From: Smittia aterrima | Taxonomy: Eukaryota > Arthropoda > Insecta > Diptera > Chironomidae | Direction of reading: 5' to 3' | Assembly: GCA_033063855.1 (NCBI GenBank) | Contig: CP093829.1 | Span: 10,612,243-10,676,242 of the forward strand | DNA length: 64,000 bases | Part shown: positions 1-12,970 of the stretch, one piece after another | Layout of the letters: each line of letters opens with the position of its first letter | Position numbering within the stretch: position 1 is the first letter of the stretch | The notes under the pieces: generated by a model | The model's input: the letters and a program-made list of their open reading frames with translations, nothing else | Database searches by the model: none | Told to the model about the DNA's origin: nothing | Made by a program: the position numbers and the translations under genes

Positions 1-3000
1 CAATTAAATTCTTTACTTCCTTCTCTTAATGCATCCCAAAGATCACTTCGTGAAAGTCGACTTTATGGGTAAGAATATTTTGTCTTTCTTCACATAACTC
101 ACTTTTAGTCAAGTTTAAGTTATGGTTTCTACTCTTTGAGCTATTATTTTCCCCTCAAGATTTAGTTAGACAGATCAACATACAGCATGGCCATATTTTT
201 ACTGATTTATTATTATTTATAACGACAAAATAATCGATGCTTCTGGAATGACAGCAATCAAAATCATATTAGTCCACATCAGAGCTTATTTAGCTGTTGA
301 TGATATGCCGGAACTTCTTGTTCAATCTTTTATGCATTAATCTCAATATATTCTGAATGATATTTAAAGTCAAGTTTAGCCACCCGTTTTTTGAATGAGC
401 ATCGTACAAAATAGTAAATTCAATTAACAAACGCTTTCGGACTTTCTTCACAGTCCTTTGGCGTGATCTGGTTTTTAACATCACAATTCAAAGCGGATTC
501 TCGCTTGCTTACTTAGCAACCAAATGCAGCTCAAAGATTTTATTTCACTTGCAAACAAATATTCGGAATTTTCAATTTTTTTCAAACATCTCTCGACAAA
601 CATGAAGAAGTACTTTCAATACGGATCAAATTTTTAATCGTCTGGTTTAATTTCCCTTCAAAGATTTTTCTAAATGTTCCCAAAACCAATTTTTAGAATC
701 CTTTTTTAACAATCTTTTACTTTTTTCCAAAATGCAATTCAAATTTCATTAGATTAAACTATAAAAATCCATAATCGTTGAGTGATTGGTCGCTTTTCAG
801 GAGTATGCTAAGCTGCGTGAATAATTTGAATTTGGAACCACAAAGCATGAACTCTGGAATTGAAAGAGCTGCTTTAATGATTTCAGAGGAAAAACATCAG
901 CAGGATTCACGTAAGAATTATAAATCATCAAAATATCATAATCTGTTGTTGTATTTTTTATTTGAGAAAACAAAACATCATTTAATCTTTTCATCGTTTG
1001 GTGATTGTGATGTTTTCTTACGCGTTTCTATTTTTAAAAGAAATTTATCTGTTGATTGATTTTCAACTTTAATTTACAAACATAATAATTTTATTATCGT
1101 AATAGTGGCATATGATTAATCAATAAATTAAGGATCCTTCAAGGACTTTGCTATAATTATGAATGAAATTATAATTGTAAATTGTTGTTTTCCGTCTGAA
1201 ATTTATGTTTCGCTTGACAAAGCAGTGATTAATTTATCGGATCAACGAGGAATGAGTAGTTGTTTTTTCTTTTCTTTCAAAGTGAAGCAAAATTGTGTGT
1301 TTTTATTTTGAGGACTCTTCTGTCTTCTCTTCATTTCATTTATTATTTGATCATTTTTAATAAAATCTTAAACCACATTTTGAATCAAAATTAATCATCG
1401 AATAAATTTAGAAACTCGCGAGCTCATGGAAGAAGTTTTCCCATTGACCGATCAAGTAAATTTGTTGAGTGATAATTCTCGATACGCATATGAAAGCTTA
1501 TTGACTTCACAATATCTCAATTATGGTACGAAATCAAATGCAATCACTGACACAAACATTAATACATGGAATGACGACAAAAAATGTTCGCCTTTGCCAT
1601 CAAAACGCCATCGTGAAAGCTTACGTAGACAAAACTCTAAAGGATTTAGCCACTCAGGTACATGAAGTCATTGTTCAATAAATTAACTGAACATAACTCA
1701 TATTACACAACCACCTCACAATTTCACTAAATGTTACACTGAAAACACCGATTTCTTGAACGTCAAAATAACCTGACAGAGAATATTGTCTCACAATTGA
1801 TATTAACACCAGTAAATAGCGACACTTATTGGGATCCCCCATTAATCCTTTTCTAGTATTTGTAAACTTTTGAGATTGAAACTTCAACAGAAAAAATGGT
1901 TGCAGAGACAATCGCACAGAATTTGATTTGTCTAAAAAGGTTTCATTCATTTCAAATTCTTATAGAAACTTCACACGGCTGGCGATGAAAGTATTAAAGC
2001 GAAATTAATACTCAATCGTAAAGAGAACTCAATCGTCAGCTTTATTAATTTATCAGTATTCAAGAGTTTAGTTTTGTAGAAATGAAAAACAAAGTTTTCT
2101 AACAATCAGTTGGAACACAAATACTAAAACTTTAGTATTTTTTTTAAACAAATAAGCTATATAGTCTAAAACTAAGATCGTTTCAGATAAACCTTATTGA
2201 CATATAATTGCCATCATGGCATCGCCATGTTTAAAGATTTTGATGAATGTATCACTCGAAAATTATTTCTTTCAACTCGACAAGCACGAAAAAAGGAAGA
2301 ACCAAAACGGTTGCTAAGTAACATTATTATTTAATTTTCAAAAAAAGTTTGAACTTCAAAATTTTATATCTCACAGTTTTAAATGTTTTGCACTTGCTTC
2401 TTTAACTTAGTGATAGCTGCATTTTTCTTCTCTTGTTGTAATATATTTCATTTTGTGTTTGATATAAACCTACTTAACCAATTGTTGTATCGAGTTTCAA
2501 TTTCTCCATTTGTTTTGCAAGTGCTAATGCATTTTCATTTGATTTCCCAAATAATACTTTAGCTGCTTCAGAGCGTTGTTTAGAAAACGCAAGAAGTACT
2601 CAAACACGAACTGCTACTTATGTGCCGCATCACCATCATCAACAAACTGTCTGCCAGCCGAACATAGAGCCTTGACTGAAGAACGGTCCAACGGTACCTA
2701 GCAATTATGTACAAATTGTAGATAGTAACGACAGCGGGGTGGTGGAAGACCAATCTGCACCACCTTGCTCGAATCAAGCCTCCTGTCATTATCTACCGCG
2801 ACAATCCTTCGAGGAATCTGGGGATCGACCGCGAACTGGTAGTTTCATCAACAAATCTTCAGGAGGAAGTCAATCGACACTAAATACTATCTGCAGTAGC
2901 CGTAAAAGCCAACAACAGCCCAACTCCTTTTTCAACCGTTTATACAACTCCGACCCAAACACGAATATAATAAGCGAACAAGCCCGTTCTGTCGATGACT

Positions 3001-4832
3001 CAGATTATCTTTATAACTATGCTCACATTAAGCATAGTCACAGACATCCGCACTACCATTTGCGTCGACAATCGCAGCCCGAGGAGCTGCATTTAATGTC
3101 ACGCAATTCATCGAGTGTCAAAAGTTTTACGTCACAGAGTTATAACAATCCAGAATACTTTTATGATCTTGCGCCTAATCGATCGTATGACGATAGTCGA
3201 GCATCTTTAATATCAAGAAAGCTCTCGAATCAAATTATGTTGTTGAATTCGGAACTACAGTTATTAGAGAGAATGCGTGAGCACTCGCAATCTTACCCAA
3301 AGATTGATTACATTGAGAAAGATTACATGGAAATCTCCGGAATGCCGCCAGCTGCACAGACATTATCGTCTTCAGACTCAGAATGCTCTGATGCGAGTGA
3401 ATTCCACGAGAATAAAACTTCTACGTTGGAAAAGAAAACGCAAAAATCTCGAATTTTCAGTGAAACAGATTCGTTTTCAACAGTAAACGACGAGATCACT
3501 CAACTTGTTAGTCAACATTTTTCAAATTCAATTAAGCAACTTGTAGCTCAGAGGTTTGCTGATGTAGAGACATATGCGCTTCCGATAAGACGGCGACATA
3601 GCTGCGGCAGTTCCGAGAGTTACGACGACATAATTATTCCTGAACTATTCAATTCACCTTCACGAATCAAATGGAACTTCCTGACAGGCCTACCAGACCG
3701 TAGCAGAAGCCAGAGTCAAATTGGCAGCAGTGATTATAAGACTGATATAGACGACGACGAAAGCAACAGTCGTGAATGCAAAATCGATCAAATTCTAAAA
3801 CGAAAATCGTCTTCTTTCGATACCAAATATCATCACAGGGATAAAACAGTTTCAATTTGGCGAACAAACAGTTGCGGGGAAGCAAAAGACGAATGTAATG
3901 CAGTTATTTTTCATCACGATAGTGAAACAGTTGAAAATTGTTGTGAGGATCATTTTAAAATAAATGAAGATTGTAAGAAATCTGCTGACGACAGTTCCAC
4001 AGTGTACGAGTTTGAGCTGTGCACTAAAGAGAACTGCGAGTATTTGTCTAAGAGTCAGATGGTTCTCACTGAACAAACGCCAGGCGAGCACTTAAATAAT
4101 CAAACTTTCCCTTCCTCTTCAACCGCCTGCAGCACGAAAAACCTTAATTTGAAACACAACAAATTCAAAGCAAAAAAGAAAACGAAGAGGAAATCGAAGA
4201 ATATTGTTAATAACGGAAATGAAGATTTACTTATGTGGAGTAAAGTAAACCTTAACCATCTTATTAAGAAAGATAGTTGCAATATTAATAGTGTTAATCT
4301 TAAGCCGAATTCAAATTCATCATCCTCCAACTCGTTAAATGACCGGAGAAACTTTCAAAGAAAAAACTTAAAATGTTATCATAAGGCGTCGAGTAAGTTA
4401 AGACAACAACCGCCAGGACATTTAGACATCACAACTTTAATACTGGCTTCGTCTGCTTCAACACAAGCTCGCCTTCGTAGCGATGGAGGTATCTACTTCA
4501 GCAATCCAGACTTATCGAACATCCCTGCAGACTTTAGAACAATGACTAACTTTACGAATAATAACAACAGCTGCCAATTTATTAACAATGATTTAGGAAA
4601 TTCAAACTCGAATCGATCGCAATTGCGAGGAGGAGGTGTCACTTCGGCGACAAATTATTTGAATTTAGAAGAGTCTTCAATAAATAGTAATAATAATTCT
4701 GAAATTCTACAACAACAACACTTGAGACGTCGTTTAAGGTATAATCAATTTAATCTGAATGGAATAGTCAGACGAGCGCAAAGGCATGCTAGAAAATACT
4801 TTAATTCACTGTCATTTGCTTCGAGAAAGTGA
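1..4832 (+). CDS. Unrecognised Ser/Asn/Gln-rich protein, 3' part, with an in-frame TGA
   Basis: I do not recognise this gene. Exons that keep frame through good splice sites are 1-68, 801-910, 1412-1657 and 2572-4832; the 5' end lies outside the window. The first three encode polar sequence without a recognised domain. Exon 2572-4832 reads 33 codons including a His-rich run (YVPHHHHQQT), meets TGA at 2673-2675, then stays open in the same frame for 718 codons to TGA 4830-4832. The downstream segment is rich in Ser, Asn and Arg, has basic patches and short motifs such as RRRHSCGSSESYDD, and ends in a basic tail (HARKYFNSLSFASRK). No membrane segment or enzyme motif is visible. The TGA may be read through, avoided by a weak acceptor at 2720-2721 (exon from 2722, same phase), or be a sequence error. 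AATAAA lies at 4978-4983. I am confident that it codes, not in its function. Confidence 0.65.
2227..2317 (+). CDS. Candidate alternative first coding exon of the same gene
   Basis: An ATG at 2227 opens 30 codons (MFKDFDECITRKLFLSTRQA then a Lys/Glu/Arg-rich end) and one extra base before a GT donor at 2318. The one-base overhang matches the acceptor phase of exon 2572-4832, so it could replace the three upstream exons. In that frame a TAA lies just upstream, which suits a first exon rather than an internal one. It could instead be an open stretch arising by chance within the 0.9-kb intron. Confidence 0.35.
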
Positions 4833-6426
4833 AAAGTTCATTTAGAAATCCATAATATTTCTTTATGACTTGAATGTAGTGCATGTGGTGCTCAGTCCAG
4901 TGCTTTCTTCTACATTCACCTGTCAAAACCCATGTCACAATATTTAGAGACAATTACATTTTTATTGTAAAAATATGAATAAAATTATTTGGTCCAAGAC
5001 TTGAAGTAAATTTAAAATTTAACACGAAAGTACATTAGAGAAAATAAATAAATAGAATGATTAGACGCCACGTAAACTGCCACTTTGTTTACAAAAAAAA
5101 ATTTAACATGTGAAATATTGTTGTTGAGACTCTGACTATCTTGATCTGCTAAAATAAGAAGCCTAAATTTAAGAAGGGTCCCATCATCTGTTGACGCAAA
5201 TTATGTGCAGTGGCCAACTCCTTAAGAAAAAGAGCGAGCAGAATTTGAAAGATTTTTTCGCACTTCACATTCAATTTACAATGCAGTTGGCCACATTTTC
5301 AGGTCCACGCTGAGCGAATTAGCCAACTTACTGAGGATATACATGCACTTTTCCTGTTTAGAATTGCTTTAGATATTTTAAACTCGCAAGGAAACACAAC
5401 TGACTAGTGTAATTTTATTCTGGTAATATGACAGACGCGATTTTCTTTCTGTTACAAAAATATATTATGGAACTTATCAAACTTATTGCTCAATTCAAGT
5501 ACATTGACAGGATCTTTTCCTTCAGAAACTAATATTGAAGAGCAAAATTTCTTTAACTGTAATCAATCTCGAAAAAGCTTTGTCTTTGCACAAAATATTT
5601 AAAAATTAAAACAAATAAAATGTACTAAGTAAAGAAGCAATTTTTTGATCTTTTGTTGATTACAAGACCTTCCATTACCATGATTTCTAATCTACAATGA
5701 AGGAAATGGCAACTTCTGATGAAATTGTTCAAATAAAATACGATTTTCGCCAATTCGCCGATTTCATTTTGACTCCAAAAGAATTCTTCTCTCGACAAAG
5801 AACGAAAGAGGATCCGAGATTACTCCGAGATCATTGAAATTGGTTTGCAGTCTTACAAGTGATGTCGGATATCAGCAACGATTGACGGAAATGATACGCA
5901 CTGCAGAATGATTATTTTTGTTTGCTACATTTTATTCTCGTTGACTGGTCGTCATAAAAGCGGTCGCTTTAAATTTTTTCGTAAAATTAACGTTTATCGA
6001 TAATTGCATTCTTCTCGCTAATTGAGAGACTTTATGAGGATATTTTTATTTAAGTATTTAACCATTAAGTAGATCTTCAAATCAAACATAACTCACAAGA
6101 TTAACGTATTTTTCAAACACGCCACTAGAGGAGCAACAGTAGAGATGCGTTTTTAAAATCTTCTTAATACAAAACTTTATCAACTTCAAAATTCGAAGAC
6201 AAAGCTAAAGCAAAAAAAATATTGTCGTAAGCTTCGTCAAAAGTATTTACAAAAAATTTCTAAAATATTAGTTTAATCTGCTCACTCCTCTTTTCTGAAA
6301 GCGAAATTGTATTAATATCCAGATCAAGATACTAAAGCTTATGGATTCGTTATCAACAAGCAGTGAAAATCGAAAAGATAGTTGATTTATTGAAAAAGGT
6401 AAAAACCAAGCGCTTTTGTGAACTTT
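4833..6426. other. Spacer between the first gene and Doa
   Basis: This holds the 3'UTR of the upstream gene (AATAAA at 4978-4983) and the presumed Doa promoter and leader. A perfect DREF-type motif TATCGATA lies at 5995-6002. A 46-codon ORF at 5697-5837 is the only open stretch that reads like protein. Nothing else was recognised. Confidence 0.6.
5995..6002. promoter_or_regulatory. DRE motif TATCGATA upstream of Doa
   Basis: The palindromic octamer TATCGATA, the DREF binding element of Drosophila housekeeping promoters, lies about 425 bp upstream of the Doa start. I noticed no other exact copy while reading the window, though near matches exist. A promoter role is inferred from motif and position only. 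Confidence 0.4.
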
Positions 6427-8213
6427 ATGTTGGATCGATTCATAGGCACAGTAAAGCGTGTAACAAACTTAATCAGTGATATTTGGTGTAAGGTGAACAA
6501 CCAACTTGCTATAGAAATGCCTCGATCGAAGCGACGTAGATCCCGACATAGGTCTCAGTCAGAATCATCTGCTCATGTACACCATCGTGACAAAAGACGA
6601 AGAGTGGAGTCAAACGAAAGTGAAAACCACAAACTTGATAATTTTGAAGAATCTTCATCGTCGCGACGAAGAAAATCCAAACGCAGCCCTCATCATAGGC
6701 GAACACCTGAGTCCGATAGAAAATCTCGACGTCACTATCGTAAGCATAGACATGATTACAATACTAGAAACAATCACAATCACAACGAGAAACATGAGCG
6801 AAAGGATCGAGATGAACGTGATGGCCGTGAACGTGAAAGATCACCAGTTAAGCGAGCATCTTCTGTTCGTGATGATCCTGATGGTCATTTGATATATCAT
6901 CTTGGTGATATTCTTCAAAATCGATACAAGATCCTAGCAAATCTTGGAGAAGGAACTTTCGGACGAGTTGTAAAAGTGAAAGACAGCGTTATGGACTCCA
7001 CGATGGCATTGAAAATAATAAAAAATGTTGAAAAATATCGGGAGGCTGCCAAGCTGGAGATTAACGCATTAGAGAAGCTTTCAGATAAAAGAGCAACGGA
7101 ACAGTGAGTTCTTCTTGACTTTAGTCCTATATCATAGTTACGCAATTCTCTTCCATTTTTAGCTTATGTGTCAAAATTCTAGATTGGTTTGATTACCATG
7201 GACACACATGCATCGCATTCGAGATCTTAGGTCTAAGCGTTTTTGATTTTCTAAAGGATAACAACTACGAGCCTTACCCGATGGATCAAGTTCGTCATAT
7301 AGCCTATCAGCTCTGTTATTCCGTCAAATTTTTGCACGAGAACAAACTTACGCACACCGACTTGAAGCCTGAAAATATTCTGTTCGTTGACTCAGAATTT
7401 ACAACGACGTTTAATGCAAGAAAGGTAAAAAAAATTCATTAACTAAGCAAAAGTATTTGACTCAATTAACAAATTGTCTTTTTCGAAGAATCGTGAAATT
7501 CGTCGAGTGAAAAGTTCAGATATTCGCTTGATTGATTTTGGCAGCGCTACGTTTGACCACGAACATCATAGCACAATTGTATCGACTCGACATTATCGAG
7601 CTCCCGAAGTGATTCTTGAGTTGGGTTGGAGTCAACCATGTGACGTTTGGAGCATAGGATGCATCATGTTTGAGCTGTATTTGGGAATGACACTTTTTCA
7701 AACACACGATAACCGCGAGCATTTGGCAATGATGGAGAGAATTCTCGGGCCTTTGCCCTCTCGCATGGCAAGGTGAGACTTTTTTTTTAAGAAAGCCCTT
7801 TAAGACATTTATTTATTATATCGCAAATTTCTTTTAGAAAAACGAAAACAAAATACTTTTATCATGGTAAATTGGATTGGGATGAGAAATCTTCGGCTGG
7901 TCGATATGTTCGTGATCATACAAAACCGCTCCATCGCTACATTTTGTCAGATACGCCAGAGCATTTGCAGCTTTTTGAAATTATTCGACATATGCTTGAC
8001 TATGATCCGGCACAACGGATGACATTAGGTAAATTCAAATCTTGAAACTTTTAAAACCAATGATAAACAAAATTTATTTTAGATCAAGCGCTGCGTCATC
8101 CATTCTTCCAGAAATTACCACCAAATCAACGTCTTCATGAGAAAAGTAATCCCGCCCTTTACGTGTCTGCTAGCAGCTCCCGTGAACGTTCACACAGCCT
8201 TTCAGTTCGTTAG
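6427..8213 (+). CDS. Doa: LAMMER/CLK dual-specificity protein kinase (Doa)
   Basis: CLK-family kinases phosphorylate SR splicing factors, mostly in the nucleus. Exons 6427-7103, 7163-7424, 7489-7772, 7838-8028 and 8083-8213 join in frame to about 514 residues. The first ~150 residues are an RS/His-rich basic tail (PRSKRRRSRHRSQSES). The kinase domain follows: glycine loop GEGTFGRVVKV, catalytic loop THTDLKPEN (Thr in place of the usual Arg, as in CLKs), DFGSATF, the activation-segment motif STRHYRAPEVILELGWS and the signature EHLAMMERILGP that names the family. The C-terminus is Ser-rich. An in-frame TAA at 6400 precedes the ATG at 6427; the ATG at 6517 (MPRSKRRR) is an alternative start. Drosophila Doa has several promoters, so further 5' exons could exist. 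AATAAA lies at 8446-8451. Confidence 0.95.
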
Positions 8214-11200
8214 ATCGCAATTATCTGAAGCATGGATTCGAATGAAAATACGTTCTTCTTTTGAATCGAAATTCCATTGAAAATTTATTCTATCAACCAA
8301 GAGTCAAAATTCGATATGAACAGTTTGAGAAGTTATAAAACAAGAATATCCCGCGATGTCGTGAATCATCGCCAGTACCGGTAAAATTCGAATCCTTGTT
8401 CGTCGTTCGATTTCACTAAATTTTTCGCCAAAAAAATCCCTTAAAAATAAAAGAAGATTTGACTTTTATTTCATAAACATCAGAGCAAAAAGAATGAAAA
8501 AAAAAATCTTTTTCGCTCATTAAATTTAATTCGAGTTTCAGCTTATGTTTCATTATTATTTTCAATCAGAAAACAATGTTCACTCAGAAAACTAAATAAA
8601 TAAAATAATTAGAAAATAGTGAAAACTATTTGATTTTTAATAATAGGACGGTGATTTGAAGTTCATGATTAAAACTTACAGATGAAGCTGATCTTGAACC
8701 CCTAGAACTTTTTTAAAGAAAAGAAAATTTTCTAAAATTAGTACTTTTTATTTTTCAGAGATATTTTTTACATTCATTATCATATATTTTTTTATCTTTT
8801 TTATAGATACTTCTTTTCATTTATAATTTAATATTGAGAGACTAGCAAAATGAATTTAATTTCTTCCTTTTCTCATCCGATTTTCTCGTTTTATAAACTT
8901 AAATGTATTCATAATACATTTATGTTATAATTTCTGCTTTTTCTGTGTGTTTAATTTGTTTATATAATATATTTTCATTTCCTTAAATTAACATTTAACT
9001 AAATGTTTCTGCTTCTGAAAATGATTTCTTGTGATCTTAAATTTCTATATCAATTTTTTTATTATTTGTGTTTAAGAACTTTGTAAGGAAAAATTCTTTT
9101 CTGCAATTTTTCGTACTTTCTCTTTTCTCCTGTGTTGTGCGACAAGAAGTTGCAATGCTTCTTAATTTATTTCATAACTTGAAATTATAAGGAAAGTCAG
9201 AGGGACGGAGTCATAAATAAAATAACGAAAAACAATTGGCTAAATATGAAAACAAAATAAAATTGATTTAAGATGCGACCATTCGACTCATCAAGCGGAG
9301 CTTATAGTTTCTCAGATACACTTGTTCAATAAGAATCTGTTTGTGTTGTATGTAAAAAGGATATTTCTTCCTCAATTTCATCTAACAATTGGTATAAAGT
9401 AAATGTTCAGAATTTAAGAAATATTTCAGAAGGGTTTGAATTTTGAAATTTCTTTCTTTCCAGCTTAAATAAACAACTATCCAACCGATAACCAGATTTC
9501 AGATAAAATATTGTTTTGACAACTTGGCCAACTTATTTACAGCAAATATTTACAAGTTAACAAAATGTGCTCTTTGTTCGTAAAAATCAAATATACCATC
9601 TGAAATTAATTGTTGATGATTCGATCATCAAAAGCGTCGAAAGGGAGCTTGGAGATTTTTCTCTTGTGCTTTATTTGTGAGATATTTTCCTACGATGATT
9701 TGGAAAAGCGGCTAGTGCTCTTTTTAATTCAATATTCAACTTAGCCCTTGTATCGTTTTGAAGTCAGCTAATGAAAGCGACTCTTTCTCTCTCCATTTTC
9801 TCTTCAGCATTGCAATAATTTTTTTATGATCTCAAAACTTTTAAAGGAATAAAATCGCCGATTAAGGAAGCATCTCATATTTGTCCTAGTTTTCATTTCA
9901 TTTTGCTCGGTAGAATGACCGAATCACGGTTCATTTTGTTCTTAATTTTTCATTCTTTTTTTGATATTTAATTTAAAACACATACTTATTTAATATTAGA
10001 CAATGATTGCATTTCTTTTTTCAGATTTTTTCTTCGCTTTCTAAAAGTACAAAAAAGGAAAAAAAAAGTTTTTGTTTGTTTCTTTGTAAACAAATTTGAT
10101 AAAAATATGAACCTCAATCCTAATTCTGTAATTTACTTGAGTACTTACAATTATTTTCTTTTAAGAAGATGAAACGAAGATCGAAACAACGCTTGAAAAC
10201 ATCTATTACAGTGATCATTAGCTTCTATTTTTTGCGCTTTTTTCTGATAGAAGATATATAAAGAGTCTTATCAAAACTCTCAACCTATCTCAATCAGAAT
10301 TGAATTTCTTTCCCTATTTTAACCGAAAAATTATTTTTTGTTATTTATTTTCAATTTTGAAAAACATTATTTAGGGTTTTCTTATTTTCATTTCAATCTT
10401 TTTACTTCAAGTCAATTTAAAACTTGCTTAATGTTGTGTCCACTTAAAGATTTTTCTTGTGGCGTTCGACCTTTTTGTCAGTTACAATGTGTAAAACTTA
10501 TACGTCTTCAGCAAATTTAGGCAACGTTGAAATGAACGTCACGATCCTATCTCTCGCCCTCCCCTCCTTGCACCATGATAAAAAATAATTTGCTCGTTGC
10601 TTCGCTAACTAATGTTCGTTTAAAGAGCTAAGTAAAAATGGAAAAACAAAACCGAGACCTTCTTTGAAAATAAAATTTATGTTATTCTTCATATTATCTT
10701 TTGGCAACTGCAGAAATTTTCATTTAACATTTCCTCCTCTTATCTCGATAAATTGACTTTTGACTAGATAAAAAATGGTGCGTTTTTTAGAAAAAGATTT
10801 AACATACTTATACAATTTCAAACAGCTTCCGGGGGCCAATATTATTGCGAAATAGTAGTTAACGAAAATTGTCACCTAACAAAAAAATATACAACTTTAT
10901 GTGATTTCTGATGCCTCAGTTTTGTGATCAGCTGTTTAGCGAAAACTTGACATGGTTCTACTTGTGGAAGAAGAAAAACTTTCAGTTTTACTACTTTTAA
11001 TTTTTTTATATATAAATTATGTCAGTTTTGTAACTAAACTGAAGAAGTAAACGAAATACTCAAGTTCGAAGCAAATCTTTTGTGATGTACTTTGTTTAAT
11101 TGAGCTCTTTTAGCTTTATTTCATCATCTAACTTTCCAATAGTTTCTTGTGACTTGTAAATGCCTCTACGATTTGCTTGAAGAAAACAAAAATATATATT

Positions 11201-11330
11201 TATTTGGATTAACGTGTGCTGATATAATTATTTTCCTTTCTTTCTCTTCATTTTAGAGGAAGATCGTGGAATTTGATTCCACTTCTTAGAAGAAGTTTTC
11301 GTTTTCCTTTTTTAATTATAGAAAAATAAT
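8214..11330. other. AT-rich spacer between the 3' ends of Doa and Gs alpha
   Basis: These convergent genes share this gap. It starts with the Doa 3'UTR (AATAAA at 8446-8451) and ends with the Gs alpha 3'UTR read on the minus strand (AATAAA complement near 11199-11204). The rest is low-complexity A/T-rich sequence. The longest ORF (10338-10520) is rich in Phe and Leu and looks like chance. Confidence 0.6.
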
Positions 11331-12970
11331 TTATAAAAGTTCATATTGGCGTAAATGCATTCGCTGAATTATATCTCGACAATCATTGAACACCCGCTTA
11401 ATATTTTCGGTATCAACTGCACAAGTAAAATGCGGATAGCAGTAGTGCTTCCCATCTCCACTAGCTGTTGATATGCGCTGTAAATTTAATTTAAATAAAT
11501 TACCACCTGAGTTTCAAAAAATTTTCATGATGTCTCACCAAAAATTCATCTCTGATGAAATATTTGGCCCTAATAACTTCAGGATCATCACCAGGCTCTA
11601 TCAATGCATCAGCTAAAATCAAAATATATTAGTATCTTCAAAGTTGCTACTAAAATAATGTTTGGTATCTACCTGGTGTTTGATATCTGTTGAATTCAGC
11701 AAAGTAGTCAGACAACTTGCTTTTTGCAGCCCTCACTTTTTCAGCTAGTAAGTCCTGTTTGTTCAGAAATAGAATAACCGAAATAGTTCGAAGCCATCTA
11801 AAAAGACAAAAAAAAAATATTTCATTACTAGTTTTAGACTTTTCGTATATCGATTAATTTCACCTATTGTTCCAAATGCTTTTGAATAAGTCCAATGATT
11901 CTCTTAATCTATTTTGGGTTGGATCTTCACGCAACACCATGTTATAGCTAGAACATGCAGTCACAAAAATAATTGCAGTTACATCATTGAAGCATTGTAT
12001 CCACTTTCGTCGTTCGTCACGCTGACCACCCACATCGAACATGCTAAAAGAGAAAAAAAAACAGAAGATTCGTTTGAAATGTGAATAGTTGAAAGTATAT
12101 ATATTTAGCTTACTGAAAGTTAACTTTATCCACTTGAAATCTGGTTTCAAAGATTCCGGAAGTCAGGACACGACATCGCAGAATATCTTGTTCTGATGGT
12201 GTGTAATTTGGTTGCTTAACGACGCTCACGCGATCCAAGAAACTAAAATTTGCCGTATGAAACTTATTGTCTCCGTCAATGTTAAACAAAACTTACTATT
12301 TAGCGCAATCAATCAATTGGTACTCATTGGATCTTTCGTACGTTTGCTGTACGCCATGGTCTTTCCAAAGTTCTTCTGTATGTTCGTAAAACTCAGGTGG
12401 ATAGTTAAAATCAGGATCTAAAAAAAGTATGAATTTAATTTTTCGTAAGATTTAATATTTTTTCTTCATGAAATCACTTGAAGCATAATCCTGAATGTAA
12501 TCTACTCTTGCTTGGTTCTCAGGTTTCTCTAATGATATTGGCGGCGTTAATGTACTCATAGCACCGGTAATCGTCTACAATATTAATTATTATTTGTTAA
12601 AAATAATCAAGTAGCGGATGAATGAAATTTACCAATATTGCATCACGAATATTTTTCTTGATGTCTTCAATTTTTTGTTTCCTTTCAGTATCCGAAAATC
12701 CGTTGACGTGCAGAATACGCATTTGCTTTACGATTGTTGATTTGCCCGACTCACCAGCGCCAAGCAATAGCAACCTGTGAGTCGCTCTGTAAACCTAGAA
12801 GGATTTTCACATGTGAGTTAAATTCTACAAGTAATCAAGAGTTCGTTAGTTACCTGTTTGTCCTTCTGTAGCTGTTTTGTGATAGCATCACTTCTTCTTT
12901 TCTGACTTTTTGAATCATCGGTACTATTTGAGTCTGCTTGCTTTGAGCTTGCTGAACCAAAACAACCCAT
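11331..12970 (-). CDS. Galphas: Heterotrimeric G protein alpha-s subunit
   Basis: This is the stimulatory G alpha that couples receptors to adenylyl cyclase at the plasma membrane. Nine exons on the minus strand (12854-12970, 12633-12794, 12478-12574, 12297-12417, 12114-12242, 11864-12043, 11673-11797, 11539-11612, 11331-11477) join to 384 codons, 383 residues, within a few residues of other Gs alphas. The protein starts MGCFGSASS, with Gly2 and Cys3 suited to palmitoylation. It has the P-loop GAGESGKST near residues 51-59, the switch I segment [14 protein letters not shown] (its Arg is the cholera-toxin site in this family), switch [25 protein letters not shown] and the Gs-type C-terminus [10 protein letters not shown]. 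All catalytic motifs are intact. The upstream DNA holds the 5'UTR and, farther out, CT-rich GAGA-type tracts. Confidence 0.97.
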
